Positions 21,808 to 33,280 of a stretch of 64,000 nucleotides of DNA are shown one piece after another. A model generated the notes under the pieces. It was not told where the DNA came from and ran no database searches. It worked only from the letters and a program-made list of their open reading frames with translations. The DNA is taken from contig NC_084606.1 in assembly GCF_033807715.1 (NCBI RefSeq), forward strand, positions 33,169,361-33,233,360, in the 5' to 3' direction. The translations under genes and the position numbers were made by a program. Position 1 is the stretch's first letter; each line of letters begins with the position of its first letter. Source of the stretch: Cololabis saira (lineage: Eukaryota > Chordata > Actinopteri > Beloniformes > Belonidae).

Positions 21808-22439
21808 GTATATGGTGAACAGTTTTAGGATAGGGGGGCTTTTCATTCGTACTTCTCACCTAAAAATATTGAAATGAACTGAATTTGAACTAGTTCAAAA
21901 TGAAAATGGTGAACTATGAACGTGAACAGTTCATTTTTAAACTATGTGAACTCAACTTTGAACTAGTTCATGAGAAGTATGAACTTGCACAACACTGCCG
22001 TGGTGCTTAAAAACATGCTTTTACAAACTGACAGTAACAAACAGTATCTTGCGCGACAAAAATTCATAATTTAGCCACTATAACAAAGAATAATATATAC
22101 ATAATAATAATGTCATATTCCGTGTATATATCACGACAACGGATCCCATTGACTTTGCATGGTACAATATCCGTGGTGCTAACACGGAATTATACCACTT
22201 TCCGTGGTGGTACCTCAGAAAATAGTGGTGAGAGGTCGTGGGCATTTCACGGATTTTTGTGAGATCAGGTTGGAAAAACCCATTTCAGGTGACCTGCGCA
22301 AAATACACACAAGCGGCCCTTTAGTGATGCTGCTGCAGGCGTAGACTGCTTTGAGGATCTCCCATGATGCACTGGGCTTATTCATCACTCTGTTCCCTTA
22401 ACTTTTTTTGTATGTAGATGTCATTATTATTGCTGTTAA

Positions 22440-23165
22440 CATTGTTGTGTTTTGATATCCCAGGACGAATCTCTCTGTGTTTGTTGGTCTCTGTCCAGTC
22501 GTCTTGGACCCCCAACTGCTAGGCAGATGGCCTCTCTGGGTCTGGCCCTGTTAATTGGTATTTTTCCTCTCCCCTGTCACCTCGCGTTTGCACAGGATGG
22601 ACAATTGTGATGATTTAGGGGATTGATGTAGTCTGTTGGATTTTTTTATTCTTTTTTTTAAATGAATTTTCAATCTGGAGTCTATTTGAATGAGTTGTAT
22701 TAACTGAATTACAATGAACTGCAGGTGGTGTGATGGCTCTGTTGCCTCGCAGCATGATTGTTTTTGGTTCAAATCTCCTGGCGAGGGCCTTTCTGTGTTT
22801 TCCCAGTGCTGACATTTCTCTGGCTTCCCTCCCACGGTCCACAAACATGTATATTCGGTTAATTTGCTGGCTCTAAATTGCTCAAAGAAGTGAGTGAGTG
22901 TGTGTGGTTGTTTTTGTAATGTTTCACGTGCCCCTGCGACGCACTGGTGACCTGCCTTTCAACCGTAAAGACAGCTGGGATAGACTCCTGCAGTTCCCGT
23001 GACCCTAAATAAGAATAAGTGGGAACGGCTAATACATGGACGGATGGACGCTGAAGTGTCTTGGACTTAAAAGGCTGCATGGAACCTGTTTGCCTTTTGT
23101 GTATAGTGCCTTATAATGACATGTATTATTAGTGGACGCTATACAAATCAAGTGAACTGGGAAAA
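22440..23165 (+). mobile_element. LINE 3' UTR remnant, split by a SINE
   Basis: Text near 22480-22620, including GGCAGATGGCCTCTCTGGG, and the end near 23105-23160 (GTGCCTTATAATGACATG, GACGCTATACAAATC) read like the 3' UTR and tail of the L2/Rex-type fish LINE also seen at 18.4-18.5 kb. No coding part remains. Confidence 0.5.
22721..23055 (+). mobile_element. Degenerate tRNA-derived SINE with L2-like tail
   Basis: The head, with CTGTTGCCTCGCAGCATG and a B-box-like GGTTCAAATCTC near 22768, resembles tRNA-derived fish SINEs. It is followed by TCCCACGGTCC, a CTGGCTCTAAATTG segment, CGACGCACTGGTGACCTG, GCTGGGATAGACTCC and a GGACGGATGGACG tail. No clean duplication could be fixed because it lies in a LINE tail. 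Confidence 0.7.
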
Positions 23166-23169
23166 AAAA

Positions 23170-23457
23170 GGCATTACAAAGTATTTCATGTGACCTCCCT
23201 CAGAACTAACCATGGATTTAAGGCAAAAATGTCAATTAAAGCAATAGCAAAGTTCCATAAGTGAGGCAACATAATGTAACAGCAATGGTCGTGTGTGGGA
23301 AATCCTGCTGCTCTTACGTATGGGAGCATCTCTTGTAACGTTAAAATCGGGTGCATCATTAAGACACAACATTTGACAACGGTTGACACTTTTCCTCACA
23401 TAACAGCAGCAACAGATCCAGTTATAGTAGCAGCATCGTCCCATCGCTCGACCTATT
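23170..23457. other. Intergenic, nothing recognised
   Basis: No element or coding signal was identified. Confidence 0.4.
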
Positions 23458-23465
23458 GGACTTAC

Positions 23466-23982
23466 CAGGGGTCGGCAACCCGTGGCTCTAGAGCTCTTTA
23501 GCGCCGCCTTAGTGGCTCCCTGGAGCTTTTTCAAAAATGTTCGACCTTTTTTTTCCTTTTTTTCTTCTTTTTTTTCTCTTTATTTTCTCTTTTTTTCCTT
23601 TTTTTTCTTTTTTTCTAGTTTTTTCTTTTTTCTTCTTTTTTTTCCTTTTTTTCTTCCTTTTTCCTTTCCTTTTTAATCTCAACATTTTGACTTTTTTCTC
23701 GAAATTGTACTTCAACATAAATCCCAACATTTTGACTTTTTTTTCGACATTTCGACTTTTTCCTCGACATTTTGACTTTTTTCTCAACATTTCGACTTTT
23801 TTCACCAAATTTTGACTTTTTTCTCGACATTTCGACTTTTTTCCCAACATTTCAACTTTTTTCTCGACATTTCATTCTAAGGCTTACACAAGACTTTTCA
23901 TTTTTTGCGGCTCCAGACATATTTGTTTTTTGTGTTTTTGGTCCAATATGGCTCTTTCAACATTTTGGGTTGCAGACCCCTG
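23466..23982. mobile_element. hAT MITE (CAGGGGTCGGCAACCC family, copy 1)
   Basis: The ends CAGGGGTCGGCAACCCG and GGGTTGCAGACCCCTG are flanked by GGACTTAC (23458-23465 and 23982-23989; one G is shared with the right end). The interior is a pyrimidine tract followed by an array of ATTTCGACTTTTTTCTCGA-type units. Phe/Ser-rich and Lys-rich ORFs here are array translations. Confidence 0.88.
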
Positions 23983-23989
23983 GACTTAC

Positions 23990-25064
23990 ACACATTTGTG
24001 AGGAAACAAAGAATAAGAATACAAGTGTAGTCCATCTTTGGGTGTTTCTAAACAAGAGCATCAGTTTATTTTACATAAATGTTAAATTTCATCTTCATCA
24101 TTGGTAATTTTCCAAGAACTGAATTCAAAGTTAGCATTTATTAAACTGTGTAATCTCTTTAAATGGAGTATTTTCATGTAATCACTGGACTCATTAAATT
24201 GAGTTTTGTCTCAGTCCTCTACTCATTTATTCTGACCTTTGCTTTTCATTTTCACATTAAAACAACTATTATGCAAGTTGTTTTTTTTTCCATGCTTATC
24301 CTCTCTTTGTCCCATAGCTCAAAGTGAACAATGTCTACGCCAAGGGCAAATTATGGGTGAATGCAAATGAGCAATGAAGAAAATAACATAAACGGCATAT
24401 GTGAGCAGACAGGGAGCCGCATTCACCTGATACCTGCGTTCAGAGAAGATCATGTTTGCAGCCTTTGTCACGTGAAGGAAGATTGACTGAGCTTTTTTAC
24501 CAGAAAGGTGGTCGGGATAAAGATGATTATGGTTAATGAAAACCTACACTGTCTGGAAGTAAGCAGGGAGTTTGAGGACAGTGGGATGAAATATGTGTAT
24601 CTGCTTCATAAACCCTTGCAACCCTTGTATTTTGTCCTTATTCAAAATGAACAAATCGAATTTGGCATACCCCCATCCTCTTGCACGCATTGTGGCGAGT
24701 TAGAGGCATAAATTCTAATGCAACTTGTTGTCCAGTGAGGCATATCCTGCTATGTCAGCGCTTCCTTTCACGAAACATTTGCCTCAGTCACAACCCCTGC
24801 TGTCGACATAAAGCCAAGTAAAAATGCAGGTGTGTCAACATATTCTCTTCACTGCCCTCTGTAGCGTCAGAGCTAAACTTCTGTGCGACTATTTATCAAA
24901 CCTCTAACACAAAGCTATAAAACAAGAACCAGAAGAAACTCTTTGGTCTGGATCACTGGTTCTCACACATCCTAACTTTATTACTTCTTCATAAGCCTCG
25001 CTGTCCAACTCCGTAGTTTTTGGATCGTGCTGTTCTGAGGCAGGAATACTCAGTCTAATCACAG
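23990..25064. other. Intergenic, nothing recognised
   Basis: A 67-codon ORF at 24508-24711 has no recognisable motif. Confidence 0.4.
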
Positions 25065-25072
25065 ATTATTTA

Positions 25073-25822
25073 CAGTACTCAAGTTGTACAAAAAAATCAG
25101 GGGGGACGGTGGATTTTATCATATGGGGACAGATAATTTGTGCTGATTACAAATAATATAATATATTACAAATAATAGCAGTGACCAAAACACCTGCAGA
25201 AATACTGCAGGAATGACATAGCAGCAGTTAAATGCAGCCTTCTGTAAGCTTTAAATATCCACTGGGCTTACATCAAATACATCAAAACAGTTTTCTGAAC
25301 TTATCAATATGACTCTGTCCTTCACAGGATAAGTAAAATGGATCACTGCAAAAACTCTAAATCTTAACAAGAATATTTGTCCTATTTCTAGTTAAAATGT
25401 CTCATTTTAGTAAAAAATCTCATTACACTTAAAACTCAAAAAAACAACAATTTTCACCTGTTTCAAGTAGATTTTCACTTGAAATAAGTAGAAAAATCTG
25501 CCAATGGAACAACATTTTTTGCTTGTAATGAGAAGATAAATCTTGTCCAACTGGCAGATTTTTCTACTTATTTCAAGTGAAAATTTACTTGAAACAGGTG
25601 AAAATTGTCAAATAAGTTATTTTTCTGGTGTTATTTTTCTGGTGATGAATCTAAATGTTGAAATAGCAGTAAAACCACATTCAATGATGAAATGACATAA
25701 GGGATGGAAAGGGGGGATGGCAGTTTTACAGGGAGGATGATTTTGACCGTTTTTATTTCAGGGGGGGATACGATCCCCCCTCATCCCCCCCTCATCCCCC
25801 CCTCATCCCCCCTCCAGTACTG
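25073..25822 (-). mobile_element. CAGTACT-family hAT-like MITE (copy 2, complete)
   Basis: Perfect 8-bp duplications ATTATTTA (25065-25072, 25823-25830) bound a 750-bp element, reversed relative to the other copies. The ends read CAGTACTCAAGTTG and CCTCCAGTACTG. An internal hairpin pairs CACTTGAAATAAGTAGA with TCTACTTATTTCAAGTG. Near the right end CATCCCCCCT is tandemly repeated. It is non-coding. Confidence 0.93.
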
Positions 25823-25830
25823 ATTATTTA

Positions 25831-26455
25831 ACTGATAATCAATCAAAATTCAGAAAACTGAGACTCATGAATGTTTCAGCTTTTTAAATCACATAAATAT
25901 TGACATATTGATGAGTTAATCATGATTTAAAAACAAAAAAGAAACAAAACAAAGCAACACAGAAGCTTTTAGTAGTTTAATACATCAAGATTTAAATTTG
26001 TGCAGGATGCAATTGATGCATCCTGTTCAAGAAGGCGTTGAAAGCAGCAGACAGTCACAGAGGCAGGTTGGAGGGGCATGTGGGCACAGGCGCAGATGTG
26101 CAAGCTCTCCAAAAACAGGAAAAAAGAAAACCCACTCCGACCCCTTCTAACCCCCCCCCCATCTCTCAGGATTCCTCGAGGCAAACATGAAAGCAGCAGT
26201 CAAGACAAGGACATCAGGGATGCGCTCAACATGCTTCAACTCAGAGATCTGGTCATGCTCAAGTGAGCAAAAACTCATGTTATTAGGAATCTGAATTGCA
26301 ACACTGCTAGAACAAAAAAAGATACAGGATTTTTGCATGATTTTGAATACACATACATATAAATGAGTCGTAAATTATTTCCTGAAAATTAACTAATAAA
26401 AAGCTGACATTGATTTTAGTTTGTATTAAAACTGAATCATTATAAAACAAAACAC
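25831..26455. other. Intergenic, nothing firm
   Basis: No coding or repeat call could be made. A C-run lies at 26152-26160. Confidence 0.4.
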
Positions 26456-26583
26456 ACAAAAATATGAGCTATTGAAACTGGTCTGGCCAAAGTAGATGGT
26501 AAACTCAGCACTGCAACTGAGGGATTTCTGAGAGACCTCTGCACCTGTAGACAGGTGTTTTGGTCCAACCCTCACGAGCAAAC

Positions 26584-27390
26584 AAATACTTTGTTACTGT
26601 ACTTAAGTAGATTTTTCCGGTATCTATACTTCCTGTACCAGCTCTGTGCAGGTTGTTAATATAGAAGAATTTCCTGTTTTTTTGTGTCCGATTTTTTTGT
26701 TTTGCTGAATTATCAAAATACGACGGAGTATTAGGGCCAAACTAAGACAAAAAAAAAATGGAAATTATGAGAATAAAGTCATAATATTATGAGAATAAAG
26801 TCATAATATTACGAGAATAAAGTCGTAATATTTTGAGAATAAAGTCGTAATATTACGAGAATAAAGTCGTAATATTAAATATATTATAAATATATAAATA
26901 TAACTTCATAAAATGCTCAATATTCCTCATTTTAACACAGGGAGAAGATGCTCTTCCTGTTAGAGTTCTCATGAATTATATTCTCAAAATATTACAACTT
27001 TATTCTCGTAATATTACGACTTTATTCTCGTAATGTTACGACTTTATTCTTGTAATATTACGACTTTATTCTGTTACGACTTTATTCTCGCAACATTATG
27101 ACTTTATTTTCGTAATTTTACGACTTTATTCTCATAATATTATGACTTTATTCTCGTAATTTCCAATAATTTTTTTTTGTTTTAGTTTGGCCCTAATACT
27201 CCGTCGTATCAAAAGATGTTGATGGTAAAAAAATATTTTTAATTTTTACTGAAGTACATTTCAGACCCTGTACTTTCCTACTTTTACTTGAGTAAAGAAG
27301 GTACTTCTACTTTTACTGGAGTCTTTGTTTTTCACATATGAATCTATACTTGTACTTAAGTGTAGAATGGGAATGCTTTTGCCACCTCTG
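26584..27390 (-). mobile_element. hAT remnant of the CAGAGGTGG group, inside the Tc1 copy
   Basis: The plus-strand end TTTTGCCACCTCTG at 27390 and repeated ACTTTTACTTGAGTAAA-type subterminal motifs match the hAT families at 58436 and 61324. The left end at about 26584 is degraded and no duplication was found. Confidence 0.6.
26719..27208. mobile_element. 6-bp-TSD array MITE (TACGACGGAGTATTAGGGCC family)
   Basis: The perfect ends TACGACGGAGTATTAGGGCC and complement are flanked by TCAAAA (26713-26718, 27209-27214). The interior has head-to-head arrays of ATTACGACTTTATTCTCGTA-type units. TAC...GTA ends with a 6-bp duplication fit the IS3EU signature as I recall it. Confidence 0.9.
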
Positions 27391-27970
27391 TCCAGCTGTC
27401 TCAGGTTTGAAGGGTTTCTTCTCCAGACCGCAGGTTTCAGCTTTTTCCACAGATGTCCAGGAGGGTTTATATCAGAGCTGATAGAAAGCCACTTCACAAT
27501 AGTCCAATGTTTTGTTCGTAGACATTCTTGGTTTGTCTTGAGTTGTTTATTTTGGGTCATACTTATGACCTGCAAATGAGACGAAGCTTTCTGACACTGC
27601 GCTTCACTCTTCTCTCAGGAGTGTGTTTATAGACCTGACAGTTCACTATGTAACTATGACTACTCCTACACAGATTCAAGACACCCTGTACCAGACGCAG
27701 CAAAGCAGCTCCAGAACATCACCAAACCTCCTCCATGTTTCACATTAGGAACACTGCTTCTTTTTCTTTTTTAAATGCTTCATTTTTGCAACGTTTTAAT
27801 ATACATGTAGAGCTGATGTAACTTGCCAAAAACCTCAATTTTTTTCTCATTCGTGCAAAGAATAAATACATTAAATAAATAGATGAGTAAATAAAAATCT
27901 CCAAGAAGTTTTGTGGATTGTCAATACCCATTTAAAAAAAGAATTCTGTCATCTCAGTCATCTTGTTATG

Positions 27971-28600
27971 TACGGAAGAGTATTAGGGCCATGGAGTAGA
28001 AAAGATATTTGAGAGGGGAAGATTTTTTTTATTGTGCACTTCGAGAAAAAAGTCGAAATGTCGAGATTAATGTTGAAATACAATTTCAAGAATAAAGTCA
28101 AAATTTCGTGAATAAAGTCGAAATTTTGCCTTTTTTCACAACATTTCAACTTTATTCACAAAATTATGACTTTTTTCTCAACATTTCCACTTTTTTCTCG
28201 AAATTGTACTTCAACATTAATCTCGACATTTCGAGTTTTTTCTCAACATTTCGACTTTTTTCTCAACATTTCAACTTTTTTCTCAATATTTAGACTTTTT
28301 TCTCGAAATTATGACTTTTTTCTCAACATTTCAACTTTATTCACAAAATTATGACTTTTTTCTCAACATTTCGACTTTTTTCTCAACATTGTACTTCAAC
28401 ATTAATCTCGACATTTAGACTTTTTTCTCAACATTTCAACTTTATTCACGAAATTATGACTTTTTTCTCGAAATTGTACTTCAACATTAATCTCGAAATT
28501 TCGACTGTTTTCTCGACATTTCAAGTTGCACAATGAAAAAAAAAATCTTCCTCTAAAATATTATTTTTATTTTTCTCCTGCCTGGCGCTAATACTCCGTA
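27971..28600. mobile_element. 6-bp-TSD array MITE, TACGGAAGAGTATTAGGGCC family (copy B)
   Basis: Flanked by TGTTATG at 27964-27970 and 28601-28607 (6 or 7 bp). The left end is intact; the right end has lost a few bases (GGCGCTAATACTCCGTA). The interior is arrays of ATTTCGACTTTTTTCTCAAC-type units. Confidence 0.87.
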
Positions 28601-28607
28601 TGTTATG

Positions 28608-29321
28608 TCAACATGTTATGTTATGTAACTTTGGCTCAAACAGTGATAGAAGCTACAATCTAACACTGGAGTACCTTGACCTTGGAGTCCACCTTGAATC
28701 TCTTTGGAGCTTTTTCTCTTAACATAGTGTAGAATCTTCTGTCTGATCTCCTGTCTCCTGTCTCATTAGTTTTCTCTGGTCCATATTCAGCACGGTGAAC
28801 ACCATGATACCAAACAGCAGACTTCTCTTCACCCTTTTAAAAGTCAGACTGACTGACGGCAAGATTAAAGACACTTGTGGAGTTAATTACAGAAAACACT
28901 TCCATTTACCATCTCACTATGGTCACATTAATTTAAATCTTTTCAGGGTCACCAACAGATGTTTCCAGGCCAGTTTCATTAGTACATTTTCCACACACAC
29001 ACACGTACATTTTAGATCCTTTTATTAGGAGAAAACGGTGTAAGCGTACTGACTCCAGGCAGATGGACACTCATTCCCTCTGTAAGATAATAAAAAAGCA
29101 CTTGACTGTTGATCCTCAACTTTAGTGTTGTGGCTCATCCTTTCCCAGACATGGTTTAGCACTTTAACACAAATGTTATCTGTACCAGAGAGGATTTGGA
29201 GAATCCAAGAGGACAAAAAACACACTTGAATCCTAAAATATAATGCATCACACTCACAGAGGGACAGAAAACCAACACACTAACTGCTTGAGATATGTGG
29301 AGATATTGGACTATGATGGTG

Positions 29322-29416
<95 letters not shown>

Positions 29417-29778
29417 TGCCTGTTTACAATAAAGAAGTTCTCCCCTCAGACTGTTATGAGGACATGGGAGGGACATTGCAAATTGGAGGGAGGTTATGGC
29501 TTGACAGGAATTGGGGTCAAAGCCTGACACAAACTAATAAGTGCTGACCGGAATCAGATGAAGAAACAAGAAGAATGTAGCAAGCCTTGGACAAATCCAG
29601 TCTACAGTAGAAATAAAATGATTAAACTGAATGTTTTATTTGCATCTACGTATGCCAGCCGAAACTCGATTTTCAGCACATCCAGATTGTATCTAACAGT
29701 CTTGTTAGGTAGTATTTGAAAATTATAGTTGAATAAAAGTTATAGTATATTTTAGAAATGTGAGCCGTTTTAACGTTA
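28608..29778. other. Intergenic with a microsatellite; no gene seen
   Basis: Apart from the (TG)n tract at 29324-29411 nothing was recognised. Confidence 0.4.
29324..29411. repeat. (TG)n microsatellite
   Basis: Pure GT repeat of 88 bp. Cys/Val and Thr/His ORFs over it are artefacts. Confidence 0.98.
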
Positions 29779-29783
29779 GTAAG

Positions 29784-30113
29784 TGTCAGGGTTTGACATT
29801 TCCCCCAGTTTGTTTCTGTTTTGCCCCGCCTGTGTCCCATCTTCCCTGATTGTTCACACCTGTGTCTCGTTATCCCCTGTGTATATCTGGTCTTGTCATT
29901 CCCTTGCTCCTTGTGGTTCCGTACTGTGCTTTCATCCATGTGTCCTGTTTTGCGCCAGTTTTTTTTTTTTTATCCCTGATTCCGTGTGTTTTTGATCCTG
30001 CTAAGCAGCGCTTTGGTTTTTGGTCCTTGCCTTTTCTTTGTAATAAATCCTTTTTTGTTGAACTCCTGCCTTTGCTCTCCTGCATCTGGGTCCTCACCAC
30101 ACCAGTCCTGACA
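29784..30113 (+). mobile_element. Solo LTR, probably Ty3/Gypsy-like (copy 1)
   Basis: A 330-bp unit starts TGTCAGGG and ends CCTGACA, with a perfect 5-bp duplication GTAAG (29779-29783, 30114-30118). It contains an AATAAA at about 30041. No internal coding region is nearby, so it is a solo LTR left by recombination. A close relative lies at 57530-57853. The Gypsy assignment is from general resemblance only. Confidence 0.85.
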
Positions 30114-30118
30114 GTAAG

Positions 30119-30411
30119 AGCATATTAGTTCACCACTGCTGTCATCAGCACGGTCCTGACTAGTAACGGAGATAGAAATGTGGTTCCAGCTGCTCCCATG
30201 ACCAGGATGTGATCAATGATTGCCAGTGAGACACGGCTGGACATGCAGGACTCCTTTTCTTCTTTAGTCTTGGCCTTCAACAACAATTGCAGACACCAAC
30301 TACACTAATACACCAAATACACTACACACAGCGTGAATTAATTTGTTCTAAATCAATCGATAGATTTACTCTAATATGCTTTCTCCAAGCTTGATCTATA
30401 GCAGGGGTCTG
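30119..30411. other. Intergenic, nothing recognised
   Basis: No element or coding signal was identified. Confidence 0.4.
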
Positions 30412-30628
30412 CAACCCAAAATGTTGAATAGAGCCATAATGGACCAAAAACACAAAAAATAAATATGTCTGGAGCCGCAAAAAATGAAAAGTCTTGTATA
30501 AGCCTTAGAATGAAGGCCACACATGCTGCATGTTTCTATATTAGTTATAACTGGGACAACTTCTCGCTACAGAGCAAACATTCAGGCAATTAATACATAT
30601 GATTCGCTCCAAGAAACATTGAATCCTC

Positions 30629-31117
30629 TATGGAAGAGAATCAGGGCCAATCAGGAGAAAAAATATTTGAGAGGGGAAGATTTTTTTTTATTTTGCACTT
30701 CGAGAAAAAAGTCGAAATGTTGAGAAAAAAGTCGAAATGTCAAAATTAATGTTGAAATACAATTACTCACCTGAAATGAGCTGGGATAGGCTCCAGCAGA
30801 CCCCCGTGACCCTGAAAAGGACAAAGCGGGTATAGATAATGGATGGATGGATGGAAATACAATTTCAAGAATAAAGTCGAAATTTTGACTTTTTTCTCAA
30901 CATTTCGACTTTTTCTCGAAATTGTATTTCAACATTAATCTCGAAATTTCAACTTTTTTCTTGACATTTTGACTTTTTTCTCATCATTTTGACTTTTTTC
31001 TCGACATTTCAATTCTTTTCTCCGACATTTCCACTTTTTTCTCGAACTGCACAATAAAAAAAAATCTTTCTCCTCTCAAATATTTTTTCTCCTGCCTGGC
31101 CCTGATACTCTTCCGTA
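30629..31117. mobile_element. 6-bp-TSD array MITE, TACGGAAGAG family (copy C), inside a hAT
   Basis: The ends TATGGAAGAGAATCAGGGCC (diverged) and CCTGATACTCTTCCGTA enclose the same array. A clean duplication is not visible. A 90-bp retroposed tail interrupts it. Confidence 0.8.
30765..30854 (+). mobile_element. 90-bp retroposed LINE/SINE tail
   Basis: A 5'-truncated piece with GAGCTGGGATAGGCTCCAGC and a (GGAT)n tail is flanked by the perfect 10-bp duplication AAATACAATT (30755-30764, 30855-30864). The tail is of the L2/SINE type common in fish. Confidence 0.88.
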
Positions 31118-31320
31118 CAAATCTTCGTTACCAGAAATGCTGAAATGTAATATTTATTCTACACATTTTTACAGCATTGGAAAACGTGTTTGTGTCATGT
31201 TTTTCCTCCTACAGAAACCATGTTAAAACAAAAAATATATATTTCCCTCTCCATCTATTTCCATTTTCAAATTTTTTTGAAAAAGCTCCAGGGAGCCACT
31301 AGGGCGGCGCTAAAGAGCTG

Positions 31321-32539
31321 CATTGTCTAGGAAAATGCATCAGAATAAAAGTGAGTTTTTAATCTAGTAAATGTCATCAAAAAAGAGTGAAATGTTCCCT
31401 TTTCTACTTAAGTCCAGTACCAAAGTGTTGGCCCTTCACTAGATTACAGCAGTGTTATCTAGACTGTCAGGTGACCTGCCTGGACCGTTCACACTGCTGC
31501 TCCGACACGGGGGCCCAAAAATAAAGCAGTACGCCAGAAAAGTCCTGCGTCTCTGCTGTTTTCTCCTTTTGTGACAGTAGCAAAGTCAGTTCACCTCCCT
31601 TTATTTACATCTGTGCTATGCATGTGGGTTACCATAGTTACCATGGGAATTCAGGGACGTCAGTGAAGGACACACAGATCAGATGTGAGATTCAGATAAG
31701 AGAAAAAGGAGATTTAGACTGGCAATGTAAAGACTTTAATGCTCCTAAATACGACTTTCCCACAAGGGCAGGCGACAAAGCGAGCGAGTATTACTTTTGA
31801 TGCAGAATTTGTTACCTGCATGAAAATGTTCAAAACTTTAACATTACACTGACTACAATGACAAGTATGACAGCCACTTGAGCTGGTAGACAATGAGATG
31901 GAGAAATATGAGCATAGAAAAGAACTCTGTGATTTGTACCGCCCTCGTTCATAACAAGATATTTGTCTTTAAATGCATCGTTGCACTGATAACCGGTATC
32001 ACATGCAAATGTTTTCATCTTTTGTTTGTCCTTCACCTTTTTCATACTCTGTTGTAAACACGATTATTTGATCAGCGATAGAATTTCAAGGATTTAATTA
32101 ACACTCAAAGTTGTTTTCATGTTCACGGGAAGGGTTGAAATGCACGAGAGCACTCACAGGAAACGATGCATATCCGTCTTTGCGCTTTATCTGAGGCTGT
32201 TGAAATAATGCGATCATATTGCATATTTGGAATGTGTGTATAGTTCCATTACTGATGAGGGGATGAAAAGAATGAAAAGGCTTTTGTATTTGAATCTACG
32301 AGTTAAGTTACAACCAGCATATCATCAAAGATACCATCTCAAAAGAAAACAGTTATCCTGGAATCTGTGACATCCTGATGTTTGTTTAGCTGCTTCACGG
32401 ACTGAATGAGATACACAGATTAATTTGTTTGATGAAGAATTTGTTTCCTTCATAAATTCTTGTGCGTACGCTCAGTCCAGACCGGTATTGTGTCTATGCA
32501 CATGGGTTCAGCTGTTTTACACAGTTGCAAAGAAGTTAC
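31321..32539. other. Intergenic, nothing recognised
   Basis: No domain-bearing ORF or repeat family was recognised. Confidence 0.4.
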
Positions 32540-32542
32540 TAA

Positions 32543-33277
32543 GGGCCAAATCCACAAAGAATAGATTGCGCCCGCAAATAGCGCTGTGAATTGCGCCGCA
32601 TTTGCGCCCGCAATTTGCCCCGCCTTAAGGTCCTATTCACAAAAGATTTTGCTCTAATGATATGCCGGCGCAAACACGCCCATAAAGTTTTGCAGCTGAG
32701 TGCAATTGTCCCTTGTCTTAACACACACATTCTAGATTTATATGTTTATATGGTGGAATTGTTTGTAATAAAGCAGCCCCTGTATGGATGAATCCTGAGC
32801 TCCGTCCTGTTATTTTTATTTTTAAATCCGAGATAAGTCCACAACCCCACTTGATCTGACTGTGTACAGTCATGTCTGACTGTAGATTTCACCCTTAATA
32901 TCATTCAGTATCACACAGGCTTGAATGATATTGAAAAGAGAGAGAAACAGAGACAGATGGGGAGTGAGGAGTGAGTTTGCGCGCAGTTAATACACGCTTC
33001 GAAAAGACGGTATTTGCTCCACTATTTTTGTGAATTAGACGGTTTTTGCAATGAGGCTTATTTGCATAGAAAGGGGGCAATTTTGCGCCGAATGTATGAA
33101 TATTACCTAATTTACATGCATGCAAATGGAACAGTCGCACCATGACACTATTTGCTTGGCAGCGCAGTTTGTGGTGCAATTCGCCCTTTGCGGGTGCTTT
33201 GTGAATTAGACGCTCTCTTTTTATCTCATTTGTTTAGCGGCTGCAGAAGCCGCGCAGTCCTTTTGTGGATTTGGGCC
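32543..33277. mobile_element. Harbinger-like element (GGGCCAAATCCACAAA ends)
   Basis: The ends GGGCCAAATCCACAAAG and CTTTTGTGGATTTGGGCC are flanked by TAA (32540-32542, 33278-33280). The interior has repeated GCGCCCGCAA / TTTGCG motifs near both ends. No transposase was found. Confidence 0.86.
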
Positions 33278-33280
33278 TAA

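Larger units (their letters stand above)
20795..21997. mobile_element. hAT element (CAGTGTTGTGC ends), deletion derivative with BED remnant
   Basis: The ends CAGTGTTGTGCATGAACG and the complement of CTTGCACAACACTG are flanked by perfect CCGTGGTG duplications (20787-20794, 21998-22005). Subterminal TGAAC/GTTCA motifs are abundant at both ends. It retains a decayed BED zinc-finger exon (about 21338-21432) and carries two nested MITEs (21072-21214, 21611-21807). Confidence 0.92.
20493..22273. mobile_element. Mutator-like long-TIR element with 9-bp TSD
   Basis: A perfect 9-bp duplication AAAAACCCA (20484-20492, 22274-22282) flanks arms that include CCTGATCTCACAAAAATCC and its complement. The arms stay recognisable for roughly 290 bp each. 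A hAT element (20795-21997) sits in the middle. The 9-bp duplication and long arms are the usual Mutator-like signature; no MULE transposase is present. Confidence 0.82.
26456..27780 (-). pseudogene. Tc1/mariner transposase pseudogene, split by a hAT remnant
   Basis: Reading from 27780 downward, VKHGGGLVMFWSCFAASGTG appears (27741 onward), then after stops NKQLKTNQECLRTKHWTIVK and SSDINPPGHLWKKLKPAVWR, then RRNPSNLRQL. These are the GGG-VM-W block and the DLNPIEHLW-like DDE region of Tc1-type transposases. The expected SPD is changed to SSD, and stops and frameshifts occur upstream. The C-terminal end resumes at about 26583-26456 on the far side of a hAT element. The family cuts and pastes DNA at TA sites; this copy is dead. 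Confidence 0.85.
30412..31320. mobile_element. hAT MITE (CAGGGGTCGGCAACCC family), right end lost, with nested MITE
   Basis: The left end CAGGGGTCTGCAACCC and the adjoining arm match the other family members. The arm resumes near 31267 as CCAGGGAGCCACTAGGGC but stops at about 31320 without the terminal repeat. The 6-bp-TSD element at 30629-31117 lies inside. Confidence 0.78.

Noticed and set aside
22768..22779. B-box-like sequence as a tRNA gene
   Set aside because: There is no cloverleaf or A box of tRNA quality; the context is a degenerate SINE.
23509..23850. Lys-rich 113-codon ORF and Phe-rich partner
   Set aside because: Both are translations of the pyrimidine tract and hairpin array of a hAT MITE.
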